In this document: positions 15,640 to 23,484 of the stretch, in pieces
Numbering within the stretch: position 1 is the first letter of the stretch
How the letters are laid out: each line of letters begins with the position of its first letter
NCBI RefSeq assembly: GCF_031082405.1
Contig: NZ_JAVHJU010000032.1
Span: 1-42,825 of the forward strand
Direction: 5' to 3'
DNA from: Amycolatopsis sp. A133
Lineage (GTDB): Bacteria > Actinomycetota > Actinomycetes > Mycobacteriales > Pseudonocardiaceae
DNA length: 42,825 bases
Notes under the pieces: generated by a model
The model's database searches: none
Seen by the model: only the letters and a program-made list of their open reading frames with translations
What the model was told of the DNA's origin: nothing
Program-made: the position numbers and the translations under genes

Positions 15640-16518
15640 ATGACAAGCCTGCGGCAGCTCGAGTACCTGGTCACCGTGGTCGACACCGGGTCGTTCACGC
15701 GCGCCGCCGAGCAGCTGCACGTGACGCAGCCGGCGTTGTCGCACCAGATGCGGGCCCTCGAGCGCGGCCTCGGCGGGCCGCTGCTGGAACGGCTGCCCCG
15801 GGCCGTCCGGCTGACCCCGATGGGCCGGGCGATGCTGCCGCACGCGCGGGCGGCGCTGGCCGACGCCGAACGCGCGCGCTGCGCCGCCCGGCTCGCGTCC
15901 GGGACGACGGCGGGCGAGCTGCAGGTCGCCACGGTGTACTCGGTCAGCCTCGGCGTCCTGCCGCCCGCACTGCGCGTGTGGCGGCGCGACCGGCCCGAGG
16001 TCGACGTCCGGCTGATCGAGTTCCGGCACGCGGACGAGCTGCGCGAGGCGATGGCCGCGGGCGAGGCAGACGTCGCGCTCGGGCCACGGCCCGGCGGCTG
16101 GACGGGCCCCGTGCGCGAGCTGGGCACCGAGGAGTTCGTCGTCGTCCTGCCCGCCGACGGCGCCCGCGAGGACAACAGCACGGGCGAAGTCGACCTGGCG
16201 ACGCTGGCGGACTGCGCGTGGGTGCACTACGCCCCCGGCAACGGCCTGGCCGAGCTGGTCGACGCGGCGTGCGCGGCGGCGGGCTTCCGCCCCCGCGCGG
16301 CGGTCCGCACCGAGCAGACGGCGGCCGCGCCGATCCTCGCGGCCGCGGGCCTGGGCCCGGCGCTGGTGCCGGCGAACGTCCTGCCGGCGAGGTTCGACGG
16401 CCGGGTGCTGCGGCCGGGCGTGCCGGTCCGCCGGACGCTGACCGCCTACACCCGCGCGGCCCCGGACCCGCTGACCACGGCGTTCATCGAAACCCTGGTC
16501 AAGCACGCGACCGTTTAG
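15640..16518 (+). CDS. LysR-family transcriptional regulator
   Basis: Regulator of 292 aa. The winged helix-turn-helix covers about 3-62 (FTRAAEQLHVTQPALSHQMR), followed by a LysR substrate-binding domain (VATVYSVSLGVLPPALRVWR, GEADVALGPRP). It is divergent from the PRISE-like reductase, the usual arrangement for a LysR target, with an interrupted dyad between them. The 3' end overlaps the convergent nucleotidyltransferase gene by 4 bp. Confidence 0.93.
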   Translation: MTSLRQLEYLVTVVDTGSFTRAAEQLHVTQPALSHQMRALERGLGGPLLERLPRAVRLTPMGRAMLPHARAALADAERARCAARLASGTTAGELQVATVYSVSLGVLPPALRVWRRDRPEVDVRLIEFRHADELREAMAAGEADVALGPRPGGWTGPVRELGTEEFVVVLPADGAREDNSTGEVDLATLADCAWVHYAPGNGLAELVDAACAAAGFRPRAAVRTEQTAAAPILAAAGLGPALVPANVLPARFDGRVLRPGVPVRRTLTAYTRAAPDPLTTAFIETLVKHATV

Positions 16519-17096
16519 AGGCGGCCGAGCCAGGGGTGCGCGCCGTAGGCCGTCCGGAGCGCCTCCGCGAGCCAACGTCGCTGCGCCGCGTCGAGCACCG
16601 GCAGGGCGGCGGCGAAGTCCTGCTCGTCCTTGGGGCGGGTGCCGTGGGCCTTCGCGAACAGCTGCACCTCCGGCGCCAGGTAGGGGACGCCTTCGGCCGA
16701 GACCCCGTCCAGCAACACGATTTCGCGTCGCACCGCGGGGTGCCGGCGGGAGACCCACTCGGCACCGTCGGCCCCGTCGAGCATGACCTGGATCCGCCAC
16801 GGCGCGGCCGCCGACGGGCGGCACCACACGTCGTCGACGCCGTCGCCCAGTAGCTCGCCGCGCGCCCAGGGCCGCAGCGTGCCCGGCGGGTCCGCCGCCC
16901 ACCACTCCCACGACGGCAGCGCCTCCTGGACCGCGAGCTGGTCGCGCCGGAGCAGCAGGACGTCGACGTCGGCGTGCTCGCGGAACGCCCGGCCCACCGC
17001 CAGCTCGATCGCGTACCCGCCGGCGATCCACCACGGCACGCGAACGTGCGAGAACAACTCGGCCACCTCGGACAGCGGTGCGGGATCCCAGGTCAC
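16515..17096 (-). CDS. Nucleotidyltransferase-fold protein, aminoglycoside 2''-adenylyltransferase-like
   Basis: Protein of 193 aa with the polymerase-beta-like nucleotidyltransferase core: WWIAGGYAIELAVGR (GG at 26-27) followed by the metal-binding acidic pair D43/D45 in REHADVDVLLLRRD, as in the PF10706-type aminoglycoside or lincosamide adenylyltransferases. GTG 17096 overlaps the stop of the upstream binding protein (GTGA), so the genes are translationally coupled. Resistance to an aminoglycoside is possible but cannot be concluded; many chromosomal homologues have no known substrate. Confidence 0.75.
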   Translation of the reverse strand: MTWDPAPLSEVAELFSHVRVPWWIAGGYAIELAVGRAFREHADVDVLLLRRDQLAVQEALPSWEWWAADPPGTLRPWARGELLGDGVDDVWCRPSAAAPWRIQVMLDGADGAEWVSRRHPAVRREIVLLDGVSAEGVPYLAPEVQLFAKAHGTRPKDEQDFAAALPVLDAAQRRWLAEALRTAYGAHPWLGRL

Positions 17097-18538
17097 GAAA
17101 CGCCGATTCCCGCCAGCACCGGCCCGGTGAACGGCGTCGTCGTCACGTCGTGGACCCGGGAGCCCCAGACGGCGTGGCCGTGGCCCGACCACAGCGGGGC
17201 CACCGGCAGATCCCGCAGCAGCTGGTTCTCCGCCAGCCGGTACAGCTCGCCCGCTTCCTCCGCCGTGGCCGCCGCGTCGGCCAAGGCCAGGTTCTGGTGG
17301 AAGACCTCGTCCGCGTAGCCCGACGCCGAAGCCAGGAGCGAGAGCAGCTCGTACGGGCTCGCCGTGGCCAGCTTGACGTCCACTGTGGAGGGACCGTCGA
17401 GCTGGCCGGCGCGCGGTGCGGCCTGTGCCGTCACGGAAACGTCCAATGCTTTGTGCAACCCGACCACCACGGCACGCGTCCACGCCTCCGCGCCGGGTCC
17501 GAAGTAGACGGTTGCGCCGCCGGGGAAGGCCGCCTGCTTCAGCAGGGCCTTGCCGGCCGCCGCGTCGAAGCTGCACGGGCGGCACGTGCCGGCCCGCTCG
17601 CCCGGCGCGTTCGACGGTGGCAGCAGTGCCTTGGCCGGGTCGACCTGGTGCGCGAGCGGGCCGGCCTCCAGTGCCGCGCGGTCGACGCCGAGGGCGAAGC
17701 CGTGGCGGACCGTCGCGTCGGCGAACCGCGGGTTCGTCACCGGGAACGCCAGGTAGCCCGCCTCGGGCAGGGCCCAGGACGCGTGCCGGTCGGCGAATTC
17801 GCCGTGCATCGCTTCGTGGCGCTCGCCGGGGACCTCGGTCGCGAGGTCGAGCGTGCCCGCCTTGACCGCGTCGTACTGGGCGGCCGGCTCGCCGACCCGC
17901 AGCTCGATCTCCTCGGCCTTCCCGGCGCCGACGCGCTTCAGGGTGCCACCGGAGCCCGGGCGCCAGCCGCCGTCGAGCCGGTACGGGCCGTTGCCGACCG
18001 GCGCCTTCGCGAAGCCGTCCCAGTCACGGGAAGCGAGCACCGACGCCGGCAGCGGCACCAGGCCCGGCGCCGAGAGCAGCACGGGGACCTGGCCGGACGG
18101 CCGGTCGAGGGTCAGCGTGATCGTGTCCGGGGCGGCCGCCTTGATCTCGCGGGCGCGCAGGAGCTTCGTCAGCACCGGGGAGGAGACCCAGCGCGACGAA
18201 GCGATCGCTTGCCAGGTGTCCACATAGGACTGAGCGGTGACCGGGGTGCCGTCGTGGAACGTCGCCGGCCGCAGCTTGACCGTCCAGTGCACCCGGTCGG
18301 TGCTCTCGATCGACTCCGCCGCCCGCGGCGTGACCTTCCCCGACGCCGCGTCGTAGCCGGCGAGCGGGGTCCAGAGCGCGCCGGTCACCAGCCGGCCCGC
18401 CTGGTCGGCGAGGTCGGCGGGCAGCAGCGTCGCGGGCTCCCGGATGCCGACGGACAGGACGCCGGGCCGGGCGGGTTCGGGACCGGAACAGCCCGTGGCG
18501 GCGAGCACCAGGGCGGCGAGGAGGACGAGCAGGCGCAT
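17093..18538 (-). CDS. ABC transporter substrate-binding lipoprotein, family 5 (oligopeptide type)
   Basis: Lipoprotein of 481 aa: signal sequence with lipidated C17 (LAATGC), then an SBP_bac_5 domain (LYDAASGKVTPRAAESIES-type opening, WTVKLRPATFHDGTPVTAQS, PVGNGPYRLDGG). This family delivers peptides, nickel or sugars to ABC importers. No permease or ATPase gene is adjacent, so it is an orphan that would have to use a transporter encoded elsewhere. It is followed by a coupled nucleotidyltransferase gene (4-bp GTGA overlap) and is divergent from the LVIVD-repeat protein. Confidence 0.88.
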   Translation of the reverse strand: MRLLVLLAALVLAATGCSGPEPARPGVLSVGIREPATLLPADLADQAGRLVTGALWTPLAGYDAASGKVTPRAAESIESTDRVHWTVKLRPATFHDGTPVTAQSYVDTWQAIASSRWVSSPVLTKLLRAREIKAAAPDTITLTLDRPSGQVPVLLSAPGLVPLPASVLASRDWDGFAKAPVGNGPYRLDGGWRPGSGGTLKRVGAGKAEEIELRVGEPAAQYDAVKAGTLDLATEVPGERHEAMHGEFADRHASWALPEAGYLAFPVTNPRFADATVRHGFALGVDRAALEAGPLAHQVDPAKALLPPSNAPGERAGTCRPCSFDAAAGKALLKQAAFPGGATVYFGPGAEAWTRAVVVGLHKALDVSVTAQAAPRAGQLDGPSTVDVKLATASPYELLSLLASASGYADEVFHQNLALADAAATAEEAGELYRLAENQLLRDLPVAPLWSGHGHAVWGSRVHDVTTTPFTGPVLAGIGVS

Positions 18539-18642
18539 GCGCCAGTCCTACCAGCCAGATGGCAACGAAAGACGGTTGTGTCCGGTTGATCTCCGTCGTA
18601 CCGTTCGGGTGGTCACGCTCGCAAGCGTTCTGGAGGTTTCGC

Positions 18643-19977
18643 GTGCGCACCTGGTTGCGGTCGTGCTTCGCCGCCGTCACCGTCAGCGCCACGCTGGTCG
18701 CGACCGGTCTCCCGGCCGCCGCCTGCGGCGAAGACGACAAGCCCGCGACCCCGGCCGCCCGCACGGCGGGTGACCCGGGCGCGATCAAGAACGTCAAGCC
18801 CGTCGGCAACGTGCCCGACGCCGCCGGGGCCATCTCGATCGGCTTCCTCGACTACGGCCGCCGCGACGTCATGGTCGTGTCCGGCGAGTTCGGGCTCAAG
18901 GTCTACGACCTGACGAAGAACCCGGCCGCGCCGAAGCTGGTCGGGCAGGTCAGCCTGCCGGGGCTGTGGGAGACCGAGGACACCGAGGTCGACCAGGCTC
19001 GCAAGCTGGTGTTCCTCTCCCGCGACCCGCGCGCGTTCGGCGGCACCACCCACACCGGCGAGTCCGGCATCTACGTCGTCGACGTCGCCAAGCCCGAGGC
19101 CCCGGCGATCCTCAGCTACGTGCAGGTCCCGGCCGGCCACACCACCAGCTGCGTCGACGGCTGCCGCTACCTGTGGACCGGCGGCCCGGCGAAGGCCGAC
19201 AACCAGCCGGCGGAGTGGGGCGGCCGGCCGATCTGGGTCACCGACATCCGCGACCCGAAGCACCCGAAGGTCAATCCGCAGCCGATCGAGCTGGCCCGCA
19301 ACGACGGCAAGACCGACTACGTGCACGACGTGCAGGTGGACGGCAACGGCGTCGCCTGGGTGTCCGGCCGCGGCGGTGTGCGCGGCTACTGGACGAACGG
19401 CGTGCACCGCGACCCGCTGACGGGCAAGATCCGCCGCGCGACCGCGCACGAGCCGGTGCCCTACGCCGGCGGCGGCATCGCCGAGACGGCCGCGCCGTCG
19501 CGGTTCATGCACAACAGCTACCACCCGGCCGGCCACCGCATCGGCGACGGTGCCTGGCGCGGCCAGGACCTGGTCTACGCGACGGAGGAGAACTTCGTCG
19601 ACGGCTGCGCGGGCGACGGCGTCCTGACGATCTCGTCGCTGAAGGGCTCCTACCACGGCGAAGGCTGGCGCTCGACGCCGGAGAAGCCGTTCCGCCTGCA
19701 GAGCGTCGGCACGTGGAGCGTCAACGGCCAGGAGGGCAGCGACCCGGCGTCGGACGACTGCTCCGCGCACTACTTCGATGTCCGCGGCAAGATCCTGGTG
19801 CAGTCGTTCTACGCGCAGGGCACCCGGTTCCTCGACGTCAGCGACCCGACGAACCCGCGCCAGATCGCCTACTACCGCCCGGCCGACGCGAGCGCGTGGG
19901 CGCCGTACTGGCACGGGAAGTACGTGTACGTGGCCGACAACACCCGCGGCGTCGACGTCCTGCAGCTCACCAAGTAA
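18643..19977 (+). CDS. Secreted LVIVD-repeat protein
   Basis: Protein of 444 aa starting at GTG 18643, which has a GGAGG site 6 bases upstream; the frame is open a further 28 codons upstream. A signal peptide (about 1-28, ending LPAAA before C29) is followed by beta-propeller-like LVIVD repeats: LKVYDLTKNPAAPKLVG, IYVVDVAKPEAPAILSY, IWVTDIRDPKHPKVN and RFLDVSDPTNPRQIAYY. Such repeats form cell-surface or secreted propellers of unknown activity. Several cysteines (for example SCVDGC and VDGCAGDG) suggest disulfides outside the cell. A lipoprotein is less likely because the lipobox is poor. Confidence 0.85.
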   Translation: MRTWLRSCFAAVTVSATLVATGLPAAACGEDDKPATPAARTAGDPGAIKNVKPVGNVPDAAGAISIGFLDYGRRDVMVVSGEFGLKVYDLTKNPAAPKLVGQVSLPGLWETEDTEVDQARKLVFLSRDPRAFGGTTHTGESGIYVVDVAKPEAPAILSYVQVPAGHTTSCVDGCRYLWTGGPAKADNQPAEWGGRPIWVTDIRDPKHPKVNPQPIELARNDGKTDYVHDVQVDGNGVAWVSGRGGVRGYWTNGVHRDPLTGKIRRATAHEPVPYAGGGIAETAAPSRFMHNSYHPAGHRIGDGAWRGQDLVYATEENFVDGCAGDGVLTISSLKGSYHGEGWRSTPEKPFRLQSVGTWSVNGQEGSDPASDDCSAHYFDVRGKILVQSFYAQGTRFLDVSDPTNPRQIAYYRPADASAWAPYWHGKYVYVADNTRGVDVLQLTK

Positions 19978-19986
19978 GGCCTGAAC

Positions 19987-20030
19987 CACCGGAGGCCGCC
20001 GCCGGGTTCGCCCGGCGGCGGCCTCCGGTG
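19987..20030. terminator. Strong bidirectional terminator
   Basis: A perfect 20-bp stem (arms 19987-20006 and 20011-20030) closed by a TTCG tetraloop lies in the 57-bp gap between the convergent LVIVD gene and the alpha-glucosidase gene. It ends transcription of both, including the sugar ABC operon. Confidence 0.93.
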
Positions 20031-20034
20031 TGTC

Positions 20035-21612
20035 CTAGTGCCGGATCCAGACCGCGGTGTCCGTCGGCAGGGAGTCCGCCACCGGGCCGCTGGCCAGCAG
20101 GACCTCACCGCTCGGCAGCGGAACCGGCGAGTCCGAGAAGTTCAGCGCGAACGTGAACCCCGTGCCCAGCCGGAACGCCAGCACCCCCTCGCCCAGCGAC
20201 AGCCACTCCAGCTCACCCGGCGGCAGGTCGCGCCGCAGCCGCAGGCCGTTGCGGTACAGCGACAGCATCGACGCCGGATCCGCCGCCTCCGCCTCGGCCG
20301 TGTACGCGCTCCAGGACTCCGGCTGCGGCAGCCAAGCGCCGCCGGTCCCGAACCCGAACGGTGCCTCCGAACCCGACCACGGGATCGGGACCCGGCAGCC
20401 GTCCCGGCCCGGGTCGGCGCCCCGGGTCCGGGCGAAGACCGGGTCCTGGCGCAGCTCGTCGGGGATGTCCAGGACCTCCCACAGCCCCAGCTCTTCGCCC
20501 TGGTAGACGTACAGCCCGCCGGGCAGCGCCAGCGTCAGCAGCGCCGCCGCCCGGGCTCGCCGGGTGCCCAGCTCGTGGTCGACCGGCAGCTCGTGCAGCC
20601 GGTTCGCGAAGCTGAACCCGGTGTCGCCTTGGCGTCCGTAGCGGGTGACGTGCCGCGTGACGTCGTGGTTCGACAGCACCCACGCCGCCGGTGCGCCGAC
20701 CTCGTCGTGCGCCTTCAACGTCCGGTCGATGACGTCGCGGAAGCGCTTGCTGTCCCACGGGCAGACCAGGAAGTCGAAGTTGAACGCCGAGTGCAGCTCG
20801 TCGCGGCGCAGGTAGCGTGCCGCGCGGGACATGTCCGGCAACCACATCTCGCCGACCAGCACGCGCTCGCCCGGGTAGCTGTCGGCGATCTTGCGCCACG
20901 ACCGGTAGATCTCGTGCAGGCCCTCCTGGTCGGAGAACGGCGTCTCGTCGCCGTCGTCGACGTCGGGCAGCCGCGGGTCCTTGACCAGGCCGTCGGCGAC
21001 GTCGATGCGGAAGCCGTCGACGCCGCGGTCGAACCAGAAGCGCAGCACGTCCTCGAACTCGGTGCGGATCTCCGGGTTGTCCCAGTTGAAGTCGGGCTGG
21101 CGCGAGCTGTACAGGTGCAGGTACCACTCGCCGTCCGGCACGCGCGTCCACGCGGACCCGCCGAAGCGCGACTTCCAGTTGTTCGGCGGTTCCGACCCGT
21201 CCGGACCGCGGCCGGGGCGGAACCAGAACCGCTGCCGCTCCGGCGAACCCGGGCCCGCGGCCAGCGCGGCCTGGAACCAGCGGTGCTCGTCGGAGCAGTG
21301 GTTGGGCACGATGTCGATGATCACCCGGATGTTCCGGGCGTGGGCCTCGGCGATCAGCTCCGCCGCCTCGGCGAGGGTGCCGAACAGCGGCTCGATGTCG
21401 CGGAAGTCGGCGACGTCGTAGCCGCCGTCGTCCATCGGCGACGGGTACCACGGCGTGAACCAGATCGCGTCGATCCCCAGGTCGGCCAGGTGGTCCAGCC
21501 GGGCGCGGACGCCGGCGAGGTCGCCGACGCCGTCGCCGTTGCCGTCCGCGAAGCTGCGGATGTACACCTGGTAGATCGCCGCGCTCCGCCACCAGCCGGT
21601 CTTGTCGGTCAC
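20035..21612 (-). CDS. GH13 alpha-glucosidase
   Basis: Cytoplasmic glycoside hydrolase of 525 aa without a signal peptide. The GH13 motifs are complete: DIVPNH (100-105), GFRIDVADG with nucleophile D204, LVGEMW with acid/base E255, and LSNHDVTR with D317. The N-terminal IYQVYIRSFADGNGDGVGDL is typical of alpha-glucosidases and oligo-1,6-glucosidases; the post-nucleophile VADGLVKD resembles actinobacterial AglA-type alpha-1,4 enzymes. GTG 21612 follows AGGAGG, 31 bp after the MalG-like permease, so it is the last gene of the sugar ABC operon. It would hydrolyse imported alpha-glucan oligosaccharides to glucose. Confidence 0.93.
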   Translation of the reverse strand: MTDKTGWWRSAAIYQVYIRSFADGNGDGVGDLAGVRARLDHLADLGIDAIWFTPWYPSPMDDGGYDVADFRDIEPLFGTLAEAAELIAEAHARNIRVIIDIVPNHCSDEHRWFQAALAAGPGSPERQRFWFRPGRGPDGSEPPNNWKSRFGGSAWTRVPDGEWYLHLYSSRQPDFNWDNPEIRTEFEDVLRFWFDRGVDGFRIDVADGLVKDPRLPDVDDGDETPFSDQEGLHEIYRSWRKIADSYPGERVLVGEMWLPDMSRAARYLRRDELHSAFNFDFLVCPWDSKRFRDVIDRTLKAHDEVGAPAAWVLSNHDVTRHVTRYGRQGDTGFSFANRLHELPVDHELGTRRARAAALLTLALPGGLYVYQGEELGLWEVLDIPDELRQDPVFARTRGADPGRDGCRVPIPWSGSEAPFGFGTGGAWLPQPESWSAYTAEAEAADPASMLSLYRNGLRLRRDLPPGELEWLSLGEGVLAFRLGTGFTFALNFSDSPVPLPSGEVLLASGPVADSLPTDTAVWIRH

Positions 21613-21643
21613 GAAAGTGCCCTCCTAGTAGTCGGGGATGGGC

Positions 21644-22513
21644 TCAGCCCTTGATGCCGCCGGCGGTCAGCCCGGCGAGGATCTGGCGCTGGAACGCCAG
21701 GAACAGCGCCACCAGCGGCAGGCTGGCCAGCACCATCCCGGCGACGAGCACGTTGAGCGGCATGTCGATCGCCACCCGTTGCAGCATCACCGAGAGCGTC
21801 TGCTTTTCGGTGTCCGGGAACACCAGCAGCGGCCAGATGAAGTCCTTCCACGCGGTGACCACCGCGAGGATCGAGACCACGGCCAGGATCGGCCGTGAGA
21901 TCGGCAGGACGATCCGCCAGAGCGTGCGCACCGGCCCGGCGCCGTCGATGCGCGCCGCCTCGATCAGCTCGTCCGGGATCCGGTCGAAGAACCGTTTCAG
22001 CAGGTAGATGTTGAACGCGTTCGCCGCCGCGGGCAGCCAGACCGCGGCCGGCGAGTTGATCAGGTTGAGGTGCAGCAGCGGCAGGTCCGTCACCGTCACG
22101 TACGTCGGGACGAGCAACGCCGTGGCGGGCAGCATCAGCGTCGCCAGCATGAGGCCGAGCACAACGTTGCCGAACCTGGGCCGCAGCTTCGACAGCGCGA
22201 ACGCGGCCGGGACGTCGATGGCCAGCTGCGCCAGCCACGCGCCGCCGGCGACGACGAGCGTGTTGAGGAAGTACTTGCCCAGGCTCAGCTGGTCCCAGGC
22301 GTCGGCGAAGGTCTCCGGGTGCCACTCGTGCGGGACGAGCGTCGCCGGGGTCTGCGCCAGTTCCTGCGGGGACTTCATCGCGCCGGTCACCGCCCAGTAC
22401 AGCGGGAACAGGAAGGCGAGGACGAACACGACGAGCGTGCAGGCGAAGACGACGCCGTAGACGACCTTGCCGCGCGGGCTGCGCAACGCGGCGGGAGAGA
22501 CGAGGGTTCTCAT
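21644..22513 (-). CDS. Carbohydrate ABC transporter permease (MalG type)
   Basis: Inner-membrane permease of 289 aa with about six hydrophobic segments. The first is VVFACTLVVFVLAFLFPLY, and the ATPase-contacting EAA loop is EAARIDGAGPVRTLWRIVLP. It ends in the typical MalG tail (FLAFQRQILAGLTAGGIKG). ATG 22513 overlaps the MalF-like stop (ATGA), so the two permeases are translationally coupled and form a heterodimeric channel. No ATPase gene is in the operon; actinomycetes commonly use a shared MsiK-type ATPase for such importers. Confidence 0.94.
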   Translation of the reverse strand: MRTLVSPAALRSPRGKVVYGVVFACTLVVFVLAFLFPLYWAVTGAMKSPQELAQTPATLVPHEWHPETFADAWDQLSLGKYFLNTLVVAGGAWLAQLAIDVPAAFALSKLRPRFGNVVLGLMLATLMLPATALLVPTYVTVTDLPLLHLNLINSPAAVWLPAAANAFNIYLLKRFFDRIPDELIEAARIDGAGPVRTLWRIVLPISRPILAVVSILAVVTAWKDFIWPLLVFPDTEKQTLSVMLQRVAIDMPLNVLVAGMVLASLPLVALFLAFQRQILAGLTAGGIKG

Positions 22514-23484
22514 GACTGGTCCGCCTTCCGCGTCAGCCGGACGTACCAAGCGGAGAACACGCCGAGCGCCACGAACAGCAGCAGGCTCATCGCGCTCGCC
22601 GAGCCGAAGTCGTTGTAGACGAAGGCGTAGCGGTACAGCAGCAGGAGCACGGTGACCGTCGAATCGTCCGGTCCGCCGCCGGTCATCACGTACGGCTCGG
22701 TGAACACCTGCATGGTCGCCACGACCTGCAGGAGCAGGAGGACCAGCAGGACGAACCGGGTCTGCGGGAACGTCACGTGCCGCAGGCGCTTCCACAACCC
22801 GGCGCCGTCCAGCTCCGCGGCTTCGTAGAGCTCGCCGGGGATCGTGCCGAGCGCGGCCAGGTAGATGAGTGTGGTGCTGCCCATGTTGGCCCACGTCGAG
22901 ACGAACACCAGCGACAGCATCGCGGTACCGGACGAGTCGAGCCATTGACCGCCGGGGAGGCCGACCGCGCCGAGCGCGGAGTTGAACAGGCCGGGACCCG
23001 GGTCGTAGAACCACTTCCACATCAGCGCCGTCACGACCGGCGGCAGCATCACCGGCAGGTAGACGGCGAGCCGGAAGAACGCCTTCGCGTGGCGGAGCTC
23101 GTTCAGCAGCACCGCGGTGAGGAACGGGACGGCGAAGCCGAAGACCAGCGCGAGCCCGGTGAACAGCAGCGTGTTGCGCCAGGCGACGCCGAACAGCGGG
23201 TCGGCGAACAGCCGGGAGAAGTTGCCGAACCCGACCCACGTCGGCGCGTTGACGAAGTCGACCTGCTGGAAGCTCAGCAGGACCCCGCGCACGATCGGGT
23301 ACCAGGAGAACAGGGCGAACACCACGAGCGCGGCGCAGAGCAGGCCGTACGCGGTGAGGTTCTCCTTCAGCCTGCGGCGCAGCTGCGTCCGGCGTCGTTC
23401 TTCCGGGGAAGCAACCGGGCGCCCGGCCCGCGGCGGTTTCGCCGCGGGCCAGGCGAGGAGGCTACTTGACCTGGGCGAGGACAC
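22510..23484 (-). CDS. Carbohydrate ABC transporter permease (MalF type)
   Basis: Permease of 324 aa. A basic cytoplasmic N-terminus (about 1-40) is followed by TM1 (LLCAALVVFALFSWYPIV), further hydrophobic segments and the EAA loop EAAELDGAGLWKRLRHVTFP. The start is the least certain in the operon: GTG 23484 lies inside the end of the binding-protein gene (23-bp overlap) with GAAGG before it, and no later ATG, GTG or TTG fits. A strong hairpin (23425-23450) then falls within the first codons. Confidence 0.9.
   Translation of the reverse strand: MSSPRSSSLLAWPAAKPPRAGRPVASPEERRRTQLRRRLKENLTAYGLLCAALVVFALFSWYPIVRGVLLSFQQVDFVNAPTWVGFGNFSRLFADPLFGVAWRNTLLFTGLALVFGFAVPFLTAVLLNELRHAKAFFRLAVYLPVMLPPVVTALMWKWFYDPGPGLFNSALGAVGLPGGQWLDSSGTAMLSLVFVSTWANMGSTTLIYLAALGTIPGELYEAAELDGAGLWKRLRHVTFPQTRFVLLVLLLLQVVATMQVFTEPYVMTGGGPDDSTVTVLLLLYRYAFVYNDFGSASAMSLLLFVALGVFSAWYVRLTRKADQS
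23425..23450 (-). promoter_or_regulatory. Intra-operon hairpin between binding-protein and permease genes
   Basis: A perfect 11-bp G/C stem (arms 23425-23435 and 23440-23450) with a 4-nt loop begins 12 bp after the binding-protein stop. In other sugar ABC operons a hairpin here protects the binding-protein mRNA 3' end or attenuates permease expression, giving more binding protein than permease. Here it would also occupy the first codons of the MalF-like gene. Confidence 0.65.
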
